From Actinokineospora spheciospongiae (GTDB lineage Bacteria > Actinomycetota > Actinomycetes > Mycobacteriales > Pseudonocardiaceae): 64,000 nt of DNA. Under the pieces are notes generated by a model. It worked only from the letters and a program-made list of their open reading frames with translations, did no database searches and was not told the DNA's origin. The DNA lies in the NCBI RefSeq assembly GCF_000564855.1, contig NZ_AYXG01000227.1, positions 1 to 64,000 of the forward strand, given 5' to 3'. Shown piece by piece: positions 34,325 through 42,457 of this stretch (within the stretch, counting starts at the first letter, position 1; each line of letters starts with the position of its first letter). Made by a program: the position numbers and the translations under genes.

Positions 34325-34885
34325 GTGTCGAACGAGATCACCGACGAGGACCTCCAGAAGGTCACCGTCACCCCGGTCACCCCGCACAACTCGACCATCG
34401 ACCTGGCCGACTACAGCGAGGACTGGCCGCGCCTCTACGAGCGCGAGGCCGCCCGGGTCACCGCCATCCTCGGCGACACCGTGCGGCGCCTGGAACACGC
34501 GGGGTCGACGTCCGTCCCCGGCCTCCCCGCCAAGCCCATCATCGACATGGTCCTGGCCGTCGCCGACTCCGCGGCCGAGGAAACCTACGTGCCGCAACTG
34601 CGAGCGCACGGCTACGTCCTGCGCATCCGGGAACCCGACTGGTTCGAACACCGCCTGCTGAAGGGCCCCGACACCGACATCAACCTGCACGTCTTCACCG
34701 AAGGCGCCTCGGAGATCACCCGGATGCTCACCTTCCGGGACCGGCTGCGCACCCACCCCGAGGACCGCGACCGCTACGCGGCCGCCAAGCGCGAACTGGC
34801 CCGGCGCACCTGGCGCCACGTCCAGCACTACGCCGACGCGAAGACCGCCGTGGTCCAGGAGATCCTGGACCACGCCCAGCGGTAG
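34325..34885 (+). CDS. GrpB family protein
   Basis: 186 residues from GTG 34325 behind AAGGAG. The GrpB/UPF0157 domain, a nucleotidyltransferase-like fold, is shown by HAGSTSVPGLPAKPIIDMV and NLHVFTEG. Function of the family is not established. A hairpin terminator follows immediately. Confidence 0.88.
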   Translation: MSNEITDEDLQKVTVTPVTPHNSTIDLADYSEDWPRLYEREAARVTAILGDTVRRLEHAGSTSVPGLPAKPIIDMVLAVADSAAEETYVPQLRAHGYVLRIREPDWFEHRLLKGPDTDINLHVFTEGASEITRMLTFRDRLRTHPEDRDRYAAAKRELARRTWRHVQHYADAKTAVVQEILDHAQR

Positions 34886-34896
34886 GCGGTCGCCAC

Positions 34897-34952
34897 CTGG
34901 CAGGAAACCGACGCCACCCCCGTCCGGAAGAGTGGCGTCGGTTTCCTGCCAG
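34897..34952 (+). terminator. Hairpin terminator, 21-bp perfect arms
   Basis: Arms 34,897-34,917 and 34,932-34,952 pair perfectly over 21 bp with a 14-nt loop, directly after the GrpB gene. Confidence 0.75.
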
Positions 34953-34985
34953 CCGCAGTCGCGGGAAGGGGTGAGACTGGGTTCC

Positions 34986-36455
34986 GTGCACACCGAAACC
35001 GAACGCTGCGTGCGGGCCGTCCAGTCCAAGGACGCCCGCTTCGACGGCTGGTTCTACACCGCGGTGCTCACCACCGGCATCTACTGCAGGCCGAGCTGTC
35101 CGGTGGTGCCGCCCAAAGTGGAGAACATGCGCTTCCACCCCAGCGCCGCCTCCGCGCAGCAGGCCGGTTTCCGCGCCTGCAAGCGGTGCAGGCCCGACGC
35201 CAGCCCCGGGTCGCCGCAGTGGAACGAGCGGGCCGACCTGGTGGCCAGGACCATGCGCCTGATCGCCGACGGCGTGGTCGACACCGACGGCGTGCCCGGT
35301 CTGGCCGCCCGCCTGGGCTACAGCGTCCGGCAGGTCGAGCGGCAGTTGCGCGCCGAGCTCGGGGCGGGTCCGCTGGCCATCGCCAGGGCGCAGCGCGCGC
35401 AGACCGCCCGGCTGCTGATCGAGACCACCACGCTCCCGATGGGCGAGGTGGCCCTGGCCGCCGGTTTCGCCAGCATCCGCTCGTTCAACGACACCGTCCG
35501 GTCCGTGTTCGCCCTGACCCCCACCGAGCTGCGCGCCAAGGCGAAACCGGTCAACACCCCGGCGACCACCCTCTCGGTCCGGCTGCCGTTCCGCGCGCCG
35601 CTCACCCCCGACAACCTGTTCGGCCACCTCGTCGCCACCGGCGTCCCCGGTGTCGAGGAGTGGCGCGACGGCGCCTACCGGCGCACCCTGCGGCTGCCGC
35701 ACGGCCCGGCGGTGGTGGCGCTGAGCCCGCACCCGGACCACATCGCCGCCCGGCTCGCGCTGAGCGACCTGCGCGACCTGTCGACGGCCATCAGCCGCTG
35801 CCGCCGCCTCCTCGACCTCGACGCCGACCCGGTCGCCGTCGACGACCAGCTCGCCACCGACCCGGTGCTGGCGCCCCTGGTCGCCAAGAGCCCCGGCAGG
35901 CGCGTCCCGCGCACCGCCGACCCCGAGGAGCTGGCGGTCCGCGCGGTCCTCGGCCAGCAGGTCTCCACCGCCGCCGCCCGCACCCACGCCGCCCGCCTCG
36001 TGCTGGAGCACGGCGAACCGATCACCGATCCCGAGGGCGGCCTGACCCACCTGTTCCCCGACCCGGCCGCCCTGGTCGACCTGGACCCGGACCGGCTGGC
36101 GATGCCCGCCACCCGCAAGCGCACCCTCACCACCGTGGTCCGCGCCCTGGCCGACGGCGAGGTCGACCTGGGCGCGGGCGCCGACTGGGCGTCCACCCGC
36201 GAACGGCTGCTGGCCCTGCCCGGCGTCGGCCCGTGGACGGTCGAGACCATCGCCATGCGCGCCCTGGGCGACCCGGACGCGTTCCTCCCCACCGACCTCG
36301 GCATCAAGGCGGCGGCAGCGGCCCTGGGCCTGCCCACCGGCGCGTCCGCGCTCACCGCCCACGCGCAACAGTGGCGCCCCTGGCGCGCCTACGCCGTGCA
36401 GTACCTGTGGGCGGCCATGGACCACGCGGTCAACCGGATGCCCGTATCCCCTTGA
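34986..36455 (+). CDS. alkA: Ada-AlkA fusion: methyl-phosphotriester sensor and 3-methyladenine glycosylase
   Basis: 489 residues; GTG 34986 gives the usual start (HTETERCVRAVQSKDARFDG), though GTG 34971 is possible. Three modules follow in order. The Ada zinc domain has the methyl-accepting CRPSCP and CKRC. An AraC helix-turn-helix pair covers about 90-185. The AlkA DNA glycosylase has LGQQVST and the HhH-GPD region ALPGVGPWTVETIA with catalytic Asp (FLPTDLGIK). It senses and repairs alkylation damage and should activate itself and ogt, which starts 11 bp later. Confidence 0.93.
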   Translation: MHTETERCVRAVQSKDARFDGWFYTAVLTTGIYCRPSCPVVPPKVENMRFHPSAASAQQAGFRACKRCRPDASPGSPQWNERADLVARTMRLIADGVVDTDGVPGLAARLGYSVRQVERQLRAELGAGPLAIARAQRAQTARLLIETTTLPMGEVALAAGFASIRSFNDTVRSVFALTPTELRAKAKPVNTPATTLSVRLPFRAPLTPDNLFGHLVATGVPGVEEWRDGAYRRTLRLPHGPAVVALSPHPDHIAARLALSDLRDLSTAISRCRRLLDLDADPVAVDDQLATDPVLAPLVAKSPGRRVPRTADPEELAVRAVLGQQVSTAAARTHAARLVLEHGEPITDPEGGLTHLFPDPAALVDLDPDRLAMPATRKRTLTTVVRALADGEVDLGAGADWASTRERLLALPGVGPWTVETIAMRALGDPDAFLPTDLGIKAAAAALGLPTGASALTAHAQQWRPWRAYAVQYLWAAMDHAVNRMPVSP

Positions 36456-36466
36456 GAGGCAAGCAC

Positions 36467-36982
36467 ATGCGCACCCACACCCACGTGGAAAGCCCGGTGG
36501 GCACCCTGACCCTGGTCGCCACCGACGGCGTCCTCTCCGGCCTCTACATGACCAACCAACGCCACCTCCCCGACACCACCACCTTCGGCGAGAACGACCC
36601 GACCGCGTTCCCCGCGACGATCACCCAACTCACCGAGTACTTCGAGGGCACCCGCACGGAGTTCGACATCCCCCTGCACCTGCACGGCACCGACTTCCAA
36701 CGCCGGGTGTGGGCCGAACTGACCACCATCCCCCACGGCGAGACCACCAGCTACGGCGAACTCGCCCTCCGGATCACCGGCACCCTCACCGCCTCCCGCG
36801 CGGTCGGCCTGGCGAACGGCAAGAACCCGATCAGCATCATCGTCCCCTGCCACCGGGTCGTCGGAGCCACCGGAAACCTCACCGGCTACGGCGGCGGCCT
36901 CGCCCGCAAGCAACACCTGCTCGACCACGAACGCCGCACCGCGGGCACCACCACCCCAGACCTGTTCACCACGATGGGGTGA
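36467..36982 (+). CDS. ogt: Methylated-DNA-[protein]-cysteine S-methyltransferase
   Basis: 171 residues from ATG 36467 behind GAGAGG. The active-site IIVPCHRV with the methyl-accepting Cys and the preceding AVGLANGKNP loop define the O6-alkylguanine transferase. It forms an adaptive-response pair with the Ada-AlkA gene. It is the last chromosomal gene before the integrated element. Confidence 0.93.
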   Translation: MRTHTHVESPVGTLTLVATDGVLSGLYMTNQRHLPDTTTFGENDPTAFPATITQLTEYFEGTRTEFDIPLHLHGTDFQRRVWAELTTIPHGETTSYGELALRITGTLTASRAVGLANGKNPISIIVPCHRVVGATGNLTGYGGGLARKQHLLDHERRTAGTTTPDLFTTMG

Positions 36983-37080
36983 ACGGCGGCGACCGGAGGT
37001 GCCAGGGGTTTGCCACCCGTTTGTCACCGCCTCAGCGGCCGGACCATCGCCCTCCGGCGCGCAACCGCAGGTGACGAGTG

Positions 37081-37123
37081 GTGGGGCGGGTCGGGCTCGA
37101 ACCGACGGCCAAAGGATTATGAG
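37081..37123. repeat. attL, 43-bp copy of the tRNA 3' end
   Basis: Identical over 43 bp to 49,540-49,582. It holds the anticodon-loop-to-3'-end part of the tRNA, with the 5' half missing, and is the displaced attachment-site copy. Confidence 0.92.
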
Positions 37124-37217
37124 AGCAGTGACACAAGTCTCCAAGAGCTACCAGCAGGACAGAAGAGCTCTCATGAGGCAGATCCTGGGCACAAAGCAGG
37201 CCTAGCCAGCTTGTGTT

Positions 37218-37237
37218 CATGCCCAATTTCATGCCCA
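37218..37237. repeat. Left arm-type integrase sites
   Basis: Two CATGCCCA direct repeats start at 37,218 and 37,230, a 12-bp period. The same pair with the same period and orientation occurs at 49,470 and 49,482 by the integrase. The region 37,124-37,341 holds no gene. Confidence 0.6.
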
Positions 37238-37341
37238 CGGCCTACGCACGGACCGCACAGCGCAAACATCTCTAGATCAATTCCGCTTTGTTCTAGCAGG
37301 ATTCCAACTGTAAAAGATTGAGTTCCACATGGGTCGCATCT

Positions 37342-37848
37342 CTATTTTCGCCCAATAGTCGGATCGAGATTAGAAAAAAACCATTCCGCAACTTTCTCGA
37401 CAACTTCTTTTAGAGCCAAAGCCTTGCGCGTATTCATTCCCTCATTCAGGCCATGTGCAATCTTATGTCGGCGATCAAGCAGCAAAGAGAGTTCTCTAAG
37501 AACATCTTTATCATCAGCATCCAACAGCGCTTGCAAACTTTCGCCCAAAGTAGCATCCAAGCGTCCAACGAGCCCAACCATATTATCAGGCGAAGGGTTG
37601 CGGCTTTTTTCAATCCACGAAAGGGCAAAAGTCCGAGCCAATCCCCCACTCTTAGCCTCTATAAATTCTCGAAGCGTTTCGTGAACCACTTGTTCAAGAT
37701 ATCCACAAATTCGCACGACCAGAAATCTGGTGAGCCACATTTGCTCATCATCTGTACGTTCTTTTGGTTGGTTTTTAACTCCATCAGCTAGACTGTCAAG
37801 ACCATTTTTTAGAGCTTTGAGATTGTAAGGAGGCCATTGATTTCCCAT
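37342..37848 (-). CDS. HEPN nuclease, MAE_28990/MAE_18760-like
   Basis: 168 residues from ATG 37848, preceded by GAGGAGG. Almost wholly helical. The HEPN catalytic motif R-x4-H is present as RHKIAH (Arg127, His132), in the context SLLLDRRHKIAHGLNEG that marks the MAE_28990/MAE_18760 group. FLVVRICGYLEQVV earlier supports the family. HEPN proteins of this kind are metal-independent RNases of toxin and defence systems. It starts 17 bp after the DUF262 gene. The DNA here is about 45-50% GC, far below its surroundings, so it is a recent import. Confidence 0.85.
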   Translation of the reverse strand: MGNQWPPYNLKALKNGLDSLADGVKNQPKERTDDEQMWLTRFLVVRICGYLEQVVHETLREFIEAKSGGLARTFALSWIEKSRNPSPDNMVGLVGRLDATLGESLQALLDADDKDVLRELSLLLDRRHKIAHGLNEGMNTRKALALKEVVEKVAEWFFSNLDPTIGRK

Positions 37849-37865
37849 TTTTGAAGCCTCCTCCT

Positions 37866-38996
37866 CTATCGCGTCCTTCTAAAGGCGCTAGAAGCGAGGT
37901 TCAATCGAGTTTTGATATTTTCTTCGCTTGCCGTTGAGCCTGAGATAGCGGCGGTCATACGCTTATTATTTGATAGGCTATCAACGATAGACCTGACGGC
38001 TCTAGGAGATAGATTTGAGCCAGCCTGAATACGCTTCATCAGGCCAACGAACAAAGCTTCAGCCAAAGCAGCATTGACCTGATTACTTTGATACCGAATA
38101 GCCGATCTTCCTGCCGCAGAATTCAACAGCGCGGCAGCTTGTTCGAAAAGAGTCTGAATTTGCTCGACATCAACATCTTCCAAGTGACGATGTTTCCCGA
38201 GGAAGTCGTTCAAAAACGTCTTCAATGGCCGCTCATACTCATCAGCACTCATAAAAAGCGCTATGATGCGTAGGATCAATTCCTGGTCGCGCACCCTGGG
38301 CGATACTTTACCATACAAATTTCGCCACTCGGGTAGTTTATTCAAACCAGAGATAAAGTCGACCATCTCTCCGGGATACAGGGCGATACGAATTTCATGT
38401 GGGGTTAGTTGAGTACCTCCCGAATTTAGTCGCTCGAATACTTGATAAACCGCTTCGAGCGACTCTCCAGTACCATCAGTCTTTACGATGGTAGCCTGAA
38501 TAAAAGTGTTGTCCAATTGACGTCGGAGCGGAGCGGGCAACGTTTTATAGGTCAACCCCTTATATTCATCGGCAACGTTCTGAAGAGCAAATTCGATGCC
38601 TGCATGTACGCCACTGTAGAAGGCCGCCAACGTCCTCAACCTTTGCTGGCCATCTAGTACCAAGTAGCGCTTGTCTTGCTGCTGGACAAGAATGATTCCT
38701 GGAATAGGAAATCCCAAAAGAAGCGATTCAATAAACCTGTCCATTTGCGGACGACGCCACACAAACCCTCGCTGAAAACCAGCAGCTTCAAGTGTAGGAT
38801 CACCATGCCCAAATGAAGGAATGGCAATATCTGCTCGGTTCAACCGTCGCACAAGACCTTCGACGTCGAAATCGGTACCAGAATAAGTTACGGGCAAAAC
38901 TTTATGGTCCGCCTCGTTAACTGCGGCCAACTCATCCTGCGTGAGATTGTCCACTTCATCTAGCGAGCGGGCGTCCGCGTCGTCAAACTCTGTCAT
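37866..38996 (-). CDS. DUF262 (GmrS/ParB-Srx-like) protein
   Basis: 376 residues from ATG 38996 behind GGGG. The DUF262 core is clear: GFVWRRPQMDRFIESLLLGF then LVLDGQQRLRTL, with the DGQQR motif at 115-119, as in the GmrS half of the type IV restriction enzyme GmrSD. The DUF1524 HNH domain that completes GmrSD is absent. Instead the adjacent gene encodes a HEPN nuclease, which may be the effector. NTP-dependent sensing by DUF262 is known for relatives; for this pair it is an inference. Low GC, like its partner. Confidence 0.88.
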   Translation of the reverse strand: MTEFDDADARSLDEVDNLTQDELAAVNEADHKVLPVTYSGTDFDVEGLVRRLNRADIAIPSFGHGDPTLEAAGFQRGFVWRRPQMDRFIESLLLGFPIPGIILVQQQDKRYLVLDGQQRLRTLAAFYSGVHAGIEFALQNVADEYKGLTYKTLPAPLRRQLDNTFIQATIVKTDGTGESLEAVYQVFERLNSGGTQLTPHEIRIALYPGEMVDFISGLNKLPEWRNLYGKVSPRVRDQELILRIIALFMSADEYERPLKTFLNDFLGKHRHLEDVDVEQIQTLFEQAAALLNSAAGRSAIRYQSNQVNAALAEALFVGLMKRIQAGSNLSPRAVRSIVDSLSNNKRMTAAISGSTASEENIKTRLNLASSAFRRTR

Positions 38997-39092
38997 ACTT
39001 TTCCCCTTCGTTCTCTCAGCGAGATTTTATAGTATCGGGCACGTAGGGCACACACCAGTAGGCTGCACACTTTCAGGACGCAGTATGGCTGA

Positions 39093-39107
39093 GGGAACGT
39101 CGTTCCC
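39093..39107. promoter_or_regulatory. Palindrome GGGAACGTCGTTCCC
   Basis: A 15-bp perfect inverted repeat with a single central base, 13 bp before the NUDIX start and in the shared promoter region of the divergent DUF262 gene. A likely operator for one of the element's XRE regulators. Confidence 0.55.
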
Positions 39108-39120
39108 GTAGGATCTGAGC

Positions 39121-39669
39121 ATGAGCGATGAGCATGGCGCGTGGCATACCTTTGGCGAACGACTCGTATACGATAACCGGTGGGTGAAAGTAGGATTAAC
39201 AAATGTGCAGGCACCAAATGGTCAAAAATGGGACTACCACGTCGTACATCTAGCCCGCATTGCCATAGCTTTGATCGTGAACGAAAAAGACGAAGTACTG
39301 ATGTTGTGGAGGTATCGCTTCGCAACCGAACAGTGGGGATACGAATTACTAGGAGGCATGGTAGAAGAGGGGGAAGATGGCGCAGCGACAGCAGAAAGAG
39401 AAGCTTTGGAGGAAAGCGGCTGGAAGCCCATCGGAGAGCCGGAACATCTTATAAGTTTCGAGCCACTTCCGGGCCAAGTCACTGCTCCAATTGATGTTTA
39501 TCTATGGCACGATGCAGAGCACGTCGGAGCACCGACAGATACAGAAGAAGTAGGGCGAATTGAATGGGTTCCTCTTGGGCGGGTTAACGAACTTGGCAAA
39601 AAGCGAGAATTGCTCGGAGCAGGCACACTTGTGTCTCTACTTTACTACCTAAACGCCCGCAATGGGTGA
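39121..39669 (+). CDS. NUDIX hydrolase of the element
   Basis: 182 residues from ATG 39121. The NUDIX box reads GGMVEEGEDGAATAEREALE then ESGW; the normal REUXEE is kept as REALEE. The rest fits ADP-ribose-pyrophosphatase-like members. NUDIX genes recur in actinomycete integrative elements, where they have been proposed to act on signalling nucleotides. It is divergent from the DUF262/HEPN pair and its end overlaps the convergent XRE-TPR gene by 21 bp. A broken relative lies at 16.8-17.0 kb. Confidence 0.9.
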   Translation: MSDEHGAWHTFGERLVYDNRWVKVGLTNVQAPNGQKWDYHVVHLARIAIALIVNEKDEVLMLWRYRFATEQWGYELLGGMVEEGEDGAATAEREALEESGWKPIGEPEHLISFEPLPGQVTAPIDVYLWHDAEHVGAPTDTEEVGRIEWVPLGRVNELGKKRELLGAGTLVSLLYYLNARNG

Positions 39670-40791
39670 GTTTCTCACCGGTAGGATGAGCTGATCGAGA
39701 CGACGCAGTTGGCGATCAGATTTGATTTGCTGACCTAGACGCCGAGCTTGTTGTGAAAAGGATCGGGCAGCTTCTCGGTTACCTGCGCTGGCATGGGCTA
39801 ATGCCAGATCGACCAACATTCCTACTCTAGAACGTGTAAATTCTTGCGGTATACGTGACAGCGTCGCCGTCAAATGCTCTATCGCCATCGGATCACCGAG
39901 ACGAGCTAGAGCGTTTCCGTGCCAGCGGTCAAGATGACTATCGCCCAAGAATAAGAACGGCAATGAGGAATCGGGTGGATTAGCCGGGAGTAAGGATTTA
40001 GCATTGTCAAAGCACTCTTGGGTTTGATCGTGATGACCAGCTACTGCGTAACCTTCCCCTTGAGCAGCAGCTAGCCATGCTCGGAGCAATGGAGTAACAT
40101 CGTTGCCAGCCAATTTGCGCGCTTCGGCGAATTGGTCCAAGGCACTGCGAAACTCACCCAGGTCGATCAGAACAAAGGCTTGTTCTGCGGTGGCGTGAGC
40201 TAGTAACGCGGTGGAACCAGCCTCCCGGGCAGCGGTCTTGGCGCGTTCGTAGTGATCCCATGCTTGCCGAATCGCATTCCGATCGAGCGACTCCCAACCG
40301 GCCAAAGTGGACGCTTCTGTCAAGACAGCGGCGAGTTGTTCGCGTTGGCCACGCTGTGGGCCGTGACGAAGTAGATCCTCTATCTGGCTGATCTGACCAC
40401 GGAGTTGATCTAAAAGTGAGATGCCGCCGAAGCGGCGGTCGACGTGGCGAGCGTCATCGACCTGGCGACGGAATATTTCGACCGTAGTTGCGTCGACTGT
40501 ACGAGCGACTGCGAGACGGGAGCGGAGTTCGGCCGCGCCATCGTCCTGTAGTTCGGGCGGGAAACCGAGTTCCTCGTTGGTCCGGCCAAGTACGTCGCGG
40601 AACAGGCGCTGGTAGATGTCGCCGCTGACGGGCTCGTGGCCGTTCTCCCATCGGGACAGCTTCGTTTTGAGGCTTGCCCGAGTCATGATCGGCTCACCGA
40701 TCATCGCGGCGCGCTTGATCAACATGGTGATAACGTTGTCTGCGGAGTAGCCCAGTAGCTTCCGCACGGCTTGCAGTTGGGTCGCGGCCAC
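39649..40791 (-). CDS. XRE-type regulator with TPR-like sensor domain
   Basis: 380 residues from GTG 40791. The N-terminus has a helix-turn-helix (TRASLKTKLSRWENGHEPVS) and residues about 120-370 are helical TPR-like repeats (HATAEQAFVLIDLGEFRSAL). This is the layout of actinobacterial regulators often paired with NUDIX genes on integrative elements. Dyads at 40,838-40,861 upstream and 39,093-39,107 are possible targets. It is a distant relative of the gene at 47,013. Confidence 0.8.
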   Translation of the reverse strand: MAATQLQAVRKLLGYSADNVITMLIKRAAMIGEPIMTRASLKTKLSRWENGHEPVSGDIYQRLFRDVLGRTNEELGFPPELQDDGAAELRSRLAVARTVDATTVEIFRRQVDDARHVDRRFGGISLLDQLRGQISQIEDLLRHGPQRGQREQLAAVLTEASTLAGWESLDRNAIRQAWDHYERAKTAAREAGSTALLAHATAEQAFVLIDLGEFRSALDQFAEARKLAGNDVTPLLRAWLAAAQGEGYAVAGHHDQTQECFDNAKSLLPANPPDSSLPFLFLGDSHLDRWHGNALARLGDPMAIEHLTATLSRIPQEFTRSRVGMLVDLALAHASAGNREAARSFSQQARRLGQQIKSDRQLRRLDQLILPVRNSPIAGV

Positions 40792-40837
40792 GATGTCCCC
40801 CGATCAAAATAACCGGTCTGACCTGCGTAGTTATCTC

Positions 40838-40861
40838 GGGTTAACGACCCCCCATTAACCC
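40838..40861. promoter_or_regulatory. Dyad GGGTTAA-N10-TTAACCC
   Basis: Inverted 7-bp arms 47 bp upstream of the XRE-TPR start, in the 170-bp gap before the next gene. Probable autoregulatory operator. Confidence 0.5.
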
Positions 40862-40961
40862 CAGCCACCTGTTTGTGCGCGGCGAAATGGCGTTCCTTGG
40901 TGTCATGACAAGGAACCAGGCGGCGACACCGCAGCGTCGCCGAGCAAGGACCGGGGGCTCT

Positions 40962-41351
40962 CTAGCCCTCGTCCCTGTGATCATTCCGGCTAACCAAGCT
41001 GACGACGTCGATCGTCAGTCCGTCGAGTCGGTCGCTGATGTCTGCCAGGCGGTCTTGGATGGCTTCCAGGCGCGACAGGACGGTGTCCATAGCCTGGTCG
41101 CCGGTCTCCCCCGGCCTGAGTGGCTTCTTGCCGTGGAGCAGGGCCGTCAGGTGCCCGGGGTGCCACTCCAGCGCCAGGGAGAGAGCCTCCAGCGTCTTGG
41201 AGTTGCGACGCCGTTCGACGGTGTGGTTCTCCAGCTCGCGGATGATCGCCTGCGACACCTGGGAGCGGTCGGCGAGCTGTCGCTGACGGAGGCCGAGTTC
41301 ACGCGTGCGCGACTTAATGGCCTTCGCGACCGCAGACCAATCCTCTTCCAC
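40962..41351 (-). CDS. XRE family regulator
   Basis: 129 residues. GTG 41351 is chosen over an ATG at 41438 because GGAGG stands five bases before it. The helix-turn-helix is LRQRQLADRSQVSQAIIREL (about 27-46). The C-terminal part is a coiled coil (TVLSRLEAIQDRLADISDRL), probably for dimerisation. It is divergent from the excisionase-transfer operon and is a good candidate for its repressor (KorSA-like role, inferred). Confidence 0.82.
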   Translation of the reverse strand: MEEDWSAVAKAIKSRTRELGLRQRQLADRSQVSQAIIRELENHTVERRRNSKTLEALSLALEWHPGHLTALLHGKKPLRPGETGDQAMDTVLSRLEAIQDRLADISDRLDGLTIDVVSLVSRNDHRDEG

Positions 41352-41520
41352 ATATTCCTCCGCGCTCCGCCTCTTAGACGAGATTAGCGCGGACAGGATT
41401 GGTCTGCGGCCGAAGCCAGCACTTCGGCGCGCATTCACCCATGCGCGTCCTAATAGTCGCTGATGTCAGCGTGTTATTGCCGCTATATCGTCGCAAAACA
41501 TTCTCTTAGGGAAATCAACC

Positions 41521-41799
41521 ATGACTACACCCATGCCTCGGGCCGGTTCGCCGGTCTTCTACACCGTCCGTGAGGCTGCGCAGATCCTTCGGATCGACAC
41601 AGCCACCCTCTACCGGGCGATCAGGGAGGACGGGTTCCCTGCCGTTCGGGTCCGCTCCCGCTACGTCGTGCCGTCCGCTGTGCTTGACCGTCTGATCGCC
41701 GAGGCCGCCGAGTCAGGTGGTCTGGTCGACCCACGCAAGATGGCCGCTGAGCGGCGGACGGCCCGTGAGGTCGAGCGGCTGAACGGGGGCCGCTGGTGA
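41521..41799 (+). CDS. xis: Excisionase-like helix-turn-helix protein
   Basis: 92 residues from ATG 41521 behind AGGGAAA. The sequence FYTVREAAQILRIDTATLYR then FPAVRVRSRYVVP is the winged helix of the excisionase/MerR-like DNA-binding fold. In actinomycete elements such proteins direct excision with the integrase, but here the gene is far from int and heads the transfer operon, so it could also be a transcription factor. Overlaps the WhiB start by 4 bp. Confidence 0.8.
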   Translation: MTTPMPRAGSPVFYTVREAAQILRIDTATLYRAIREDGFPAVRVRSRYVVPSAVLDRLIAEAAESGGLVDPRKMAAERRTAREVERLNGGRW

Positions 41800-42128
41800 A
41801 CGACTACATCGAACAGTTCGCGGCTGAGCTTGACCCAGTCGCGGACCTTCCGGAGAACGTCCTCTGGCGAATCGTTGTCAGGGATGGCGCTTGCATGGCC
41901 ATCTACGCCGAGGGCCAGGCGCCGCCGTTCACCGGGAACGAGTCAACCGATCGGGAGTTGGCAGCGCAGGTTTGTGCCGGGTGTCCTGTCAGGGCTGAGT
42001 GCCTCGAACTGGAGTTCCGGACGGCTGGACCGGACGGACTCGGCGTATGGGGCGCGCTGAACGAAGACGACCGGCGAGCGGTCTACCCGGTGTGGCTCGC
42101 CCGTCGCAGTGGGGGTGAACAGGGATGA
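41796..42128 (+). CDS. WhiB-like iron-sulfur protein
   Basis: 110 residues from GTG 41796. The four cluster-binding cysteines are Cys33, Cys60, Cys63 and Cys69 (VCAGCPVRAECLELE), and the WhiB turn motif is present as GVWGALNEDDRR. WhiB proteins bind a [4Fe-4S] cluster and act with the sigma factor. Phage and plasmid versions are known to alter host WhiB programs. It sits second in the transfer operon. Confidence 0.9.
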   Translation: MNDYIEQFAAELDPVADLPENVLWRIVVRDGACMAIYAEGQAPPFTGNESTDRELAAQVCAGCPVRAECLELEFRTAGPDGLGVWGALNEDDRRAVYPVWLARRSGGEQG

Positions 42129-42457
42129 ACGCCATCACGGTGTCGCCCCCGATGCTGTTCGCGGGTGTCGGCATCCTGCTCGGTCTCCTCATCGTCTGGC
42201 GCGCTGGTGCACGCAAGGTTCGGGCGGCTACTGAGGCCGCTCGAACCGGGGCACGTGCGGTGTCGCTGGTCGGTCGGGTGCTGGTTCTCGGGGGGCTGAT
42301 CACCGGGGTTCAGTGGGTCGTCATCACCTACGCGGCGGACAACACATCGTTGCTGCTGTCGGTGCTGGGCCTGCCCGCGCTGTTCACGGCCGCCACCCTC
42401 GTGCGGACGTTGACCGTCGTCGCGGACGGGCCGCGTCGAAGGGGTGGGAAGCGATGA
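42125..42457 (+). CDS. Small membrane protein of the transfer operon
   Basis: 110 residues from ATG 42125, overlapping the WhiB stop. Two or three membrane segments (MLFAGVGILLGLLIVW, VLVLGGLITGVQWVVI). It resembles the small Spd-type proteins near tra genes of actinomycete plasmids, which help plasmid spread along the hypha; this is inferred from location and topology. Confidence 0.7.
   Translation: MNAITVSPPMLFAGVGILLGLLIVWRAGARKVRAATEAARTGARAVSLVGRVLVLGGLITGVQWVVITYAADNTSLLLSVLGLPALFTAATLVRTLTVVADGPRRRGGKR

Noticed and set aside
36999-37205. Short plus-strand frame across attL
   Set aside because: It reads through the tRNA-derived repeat in antisense and has no ribosome site; it is a product of the integration junction.
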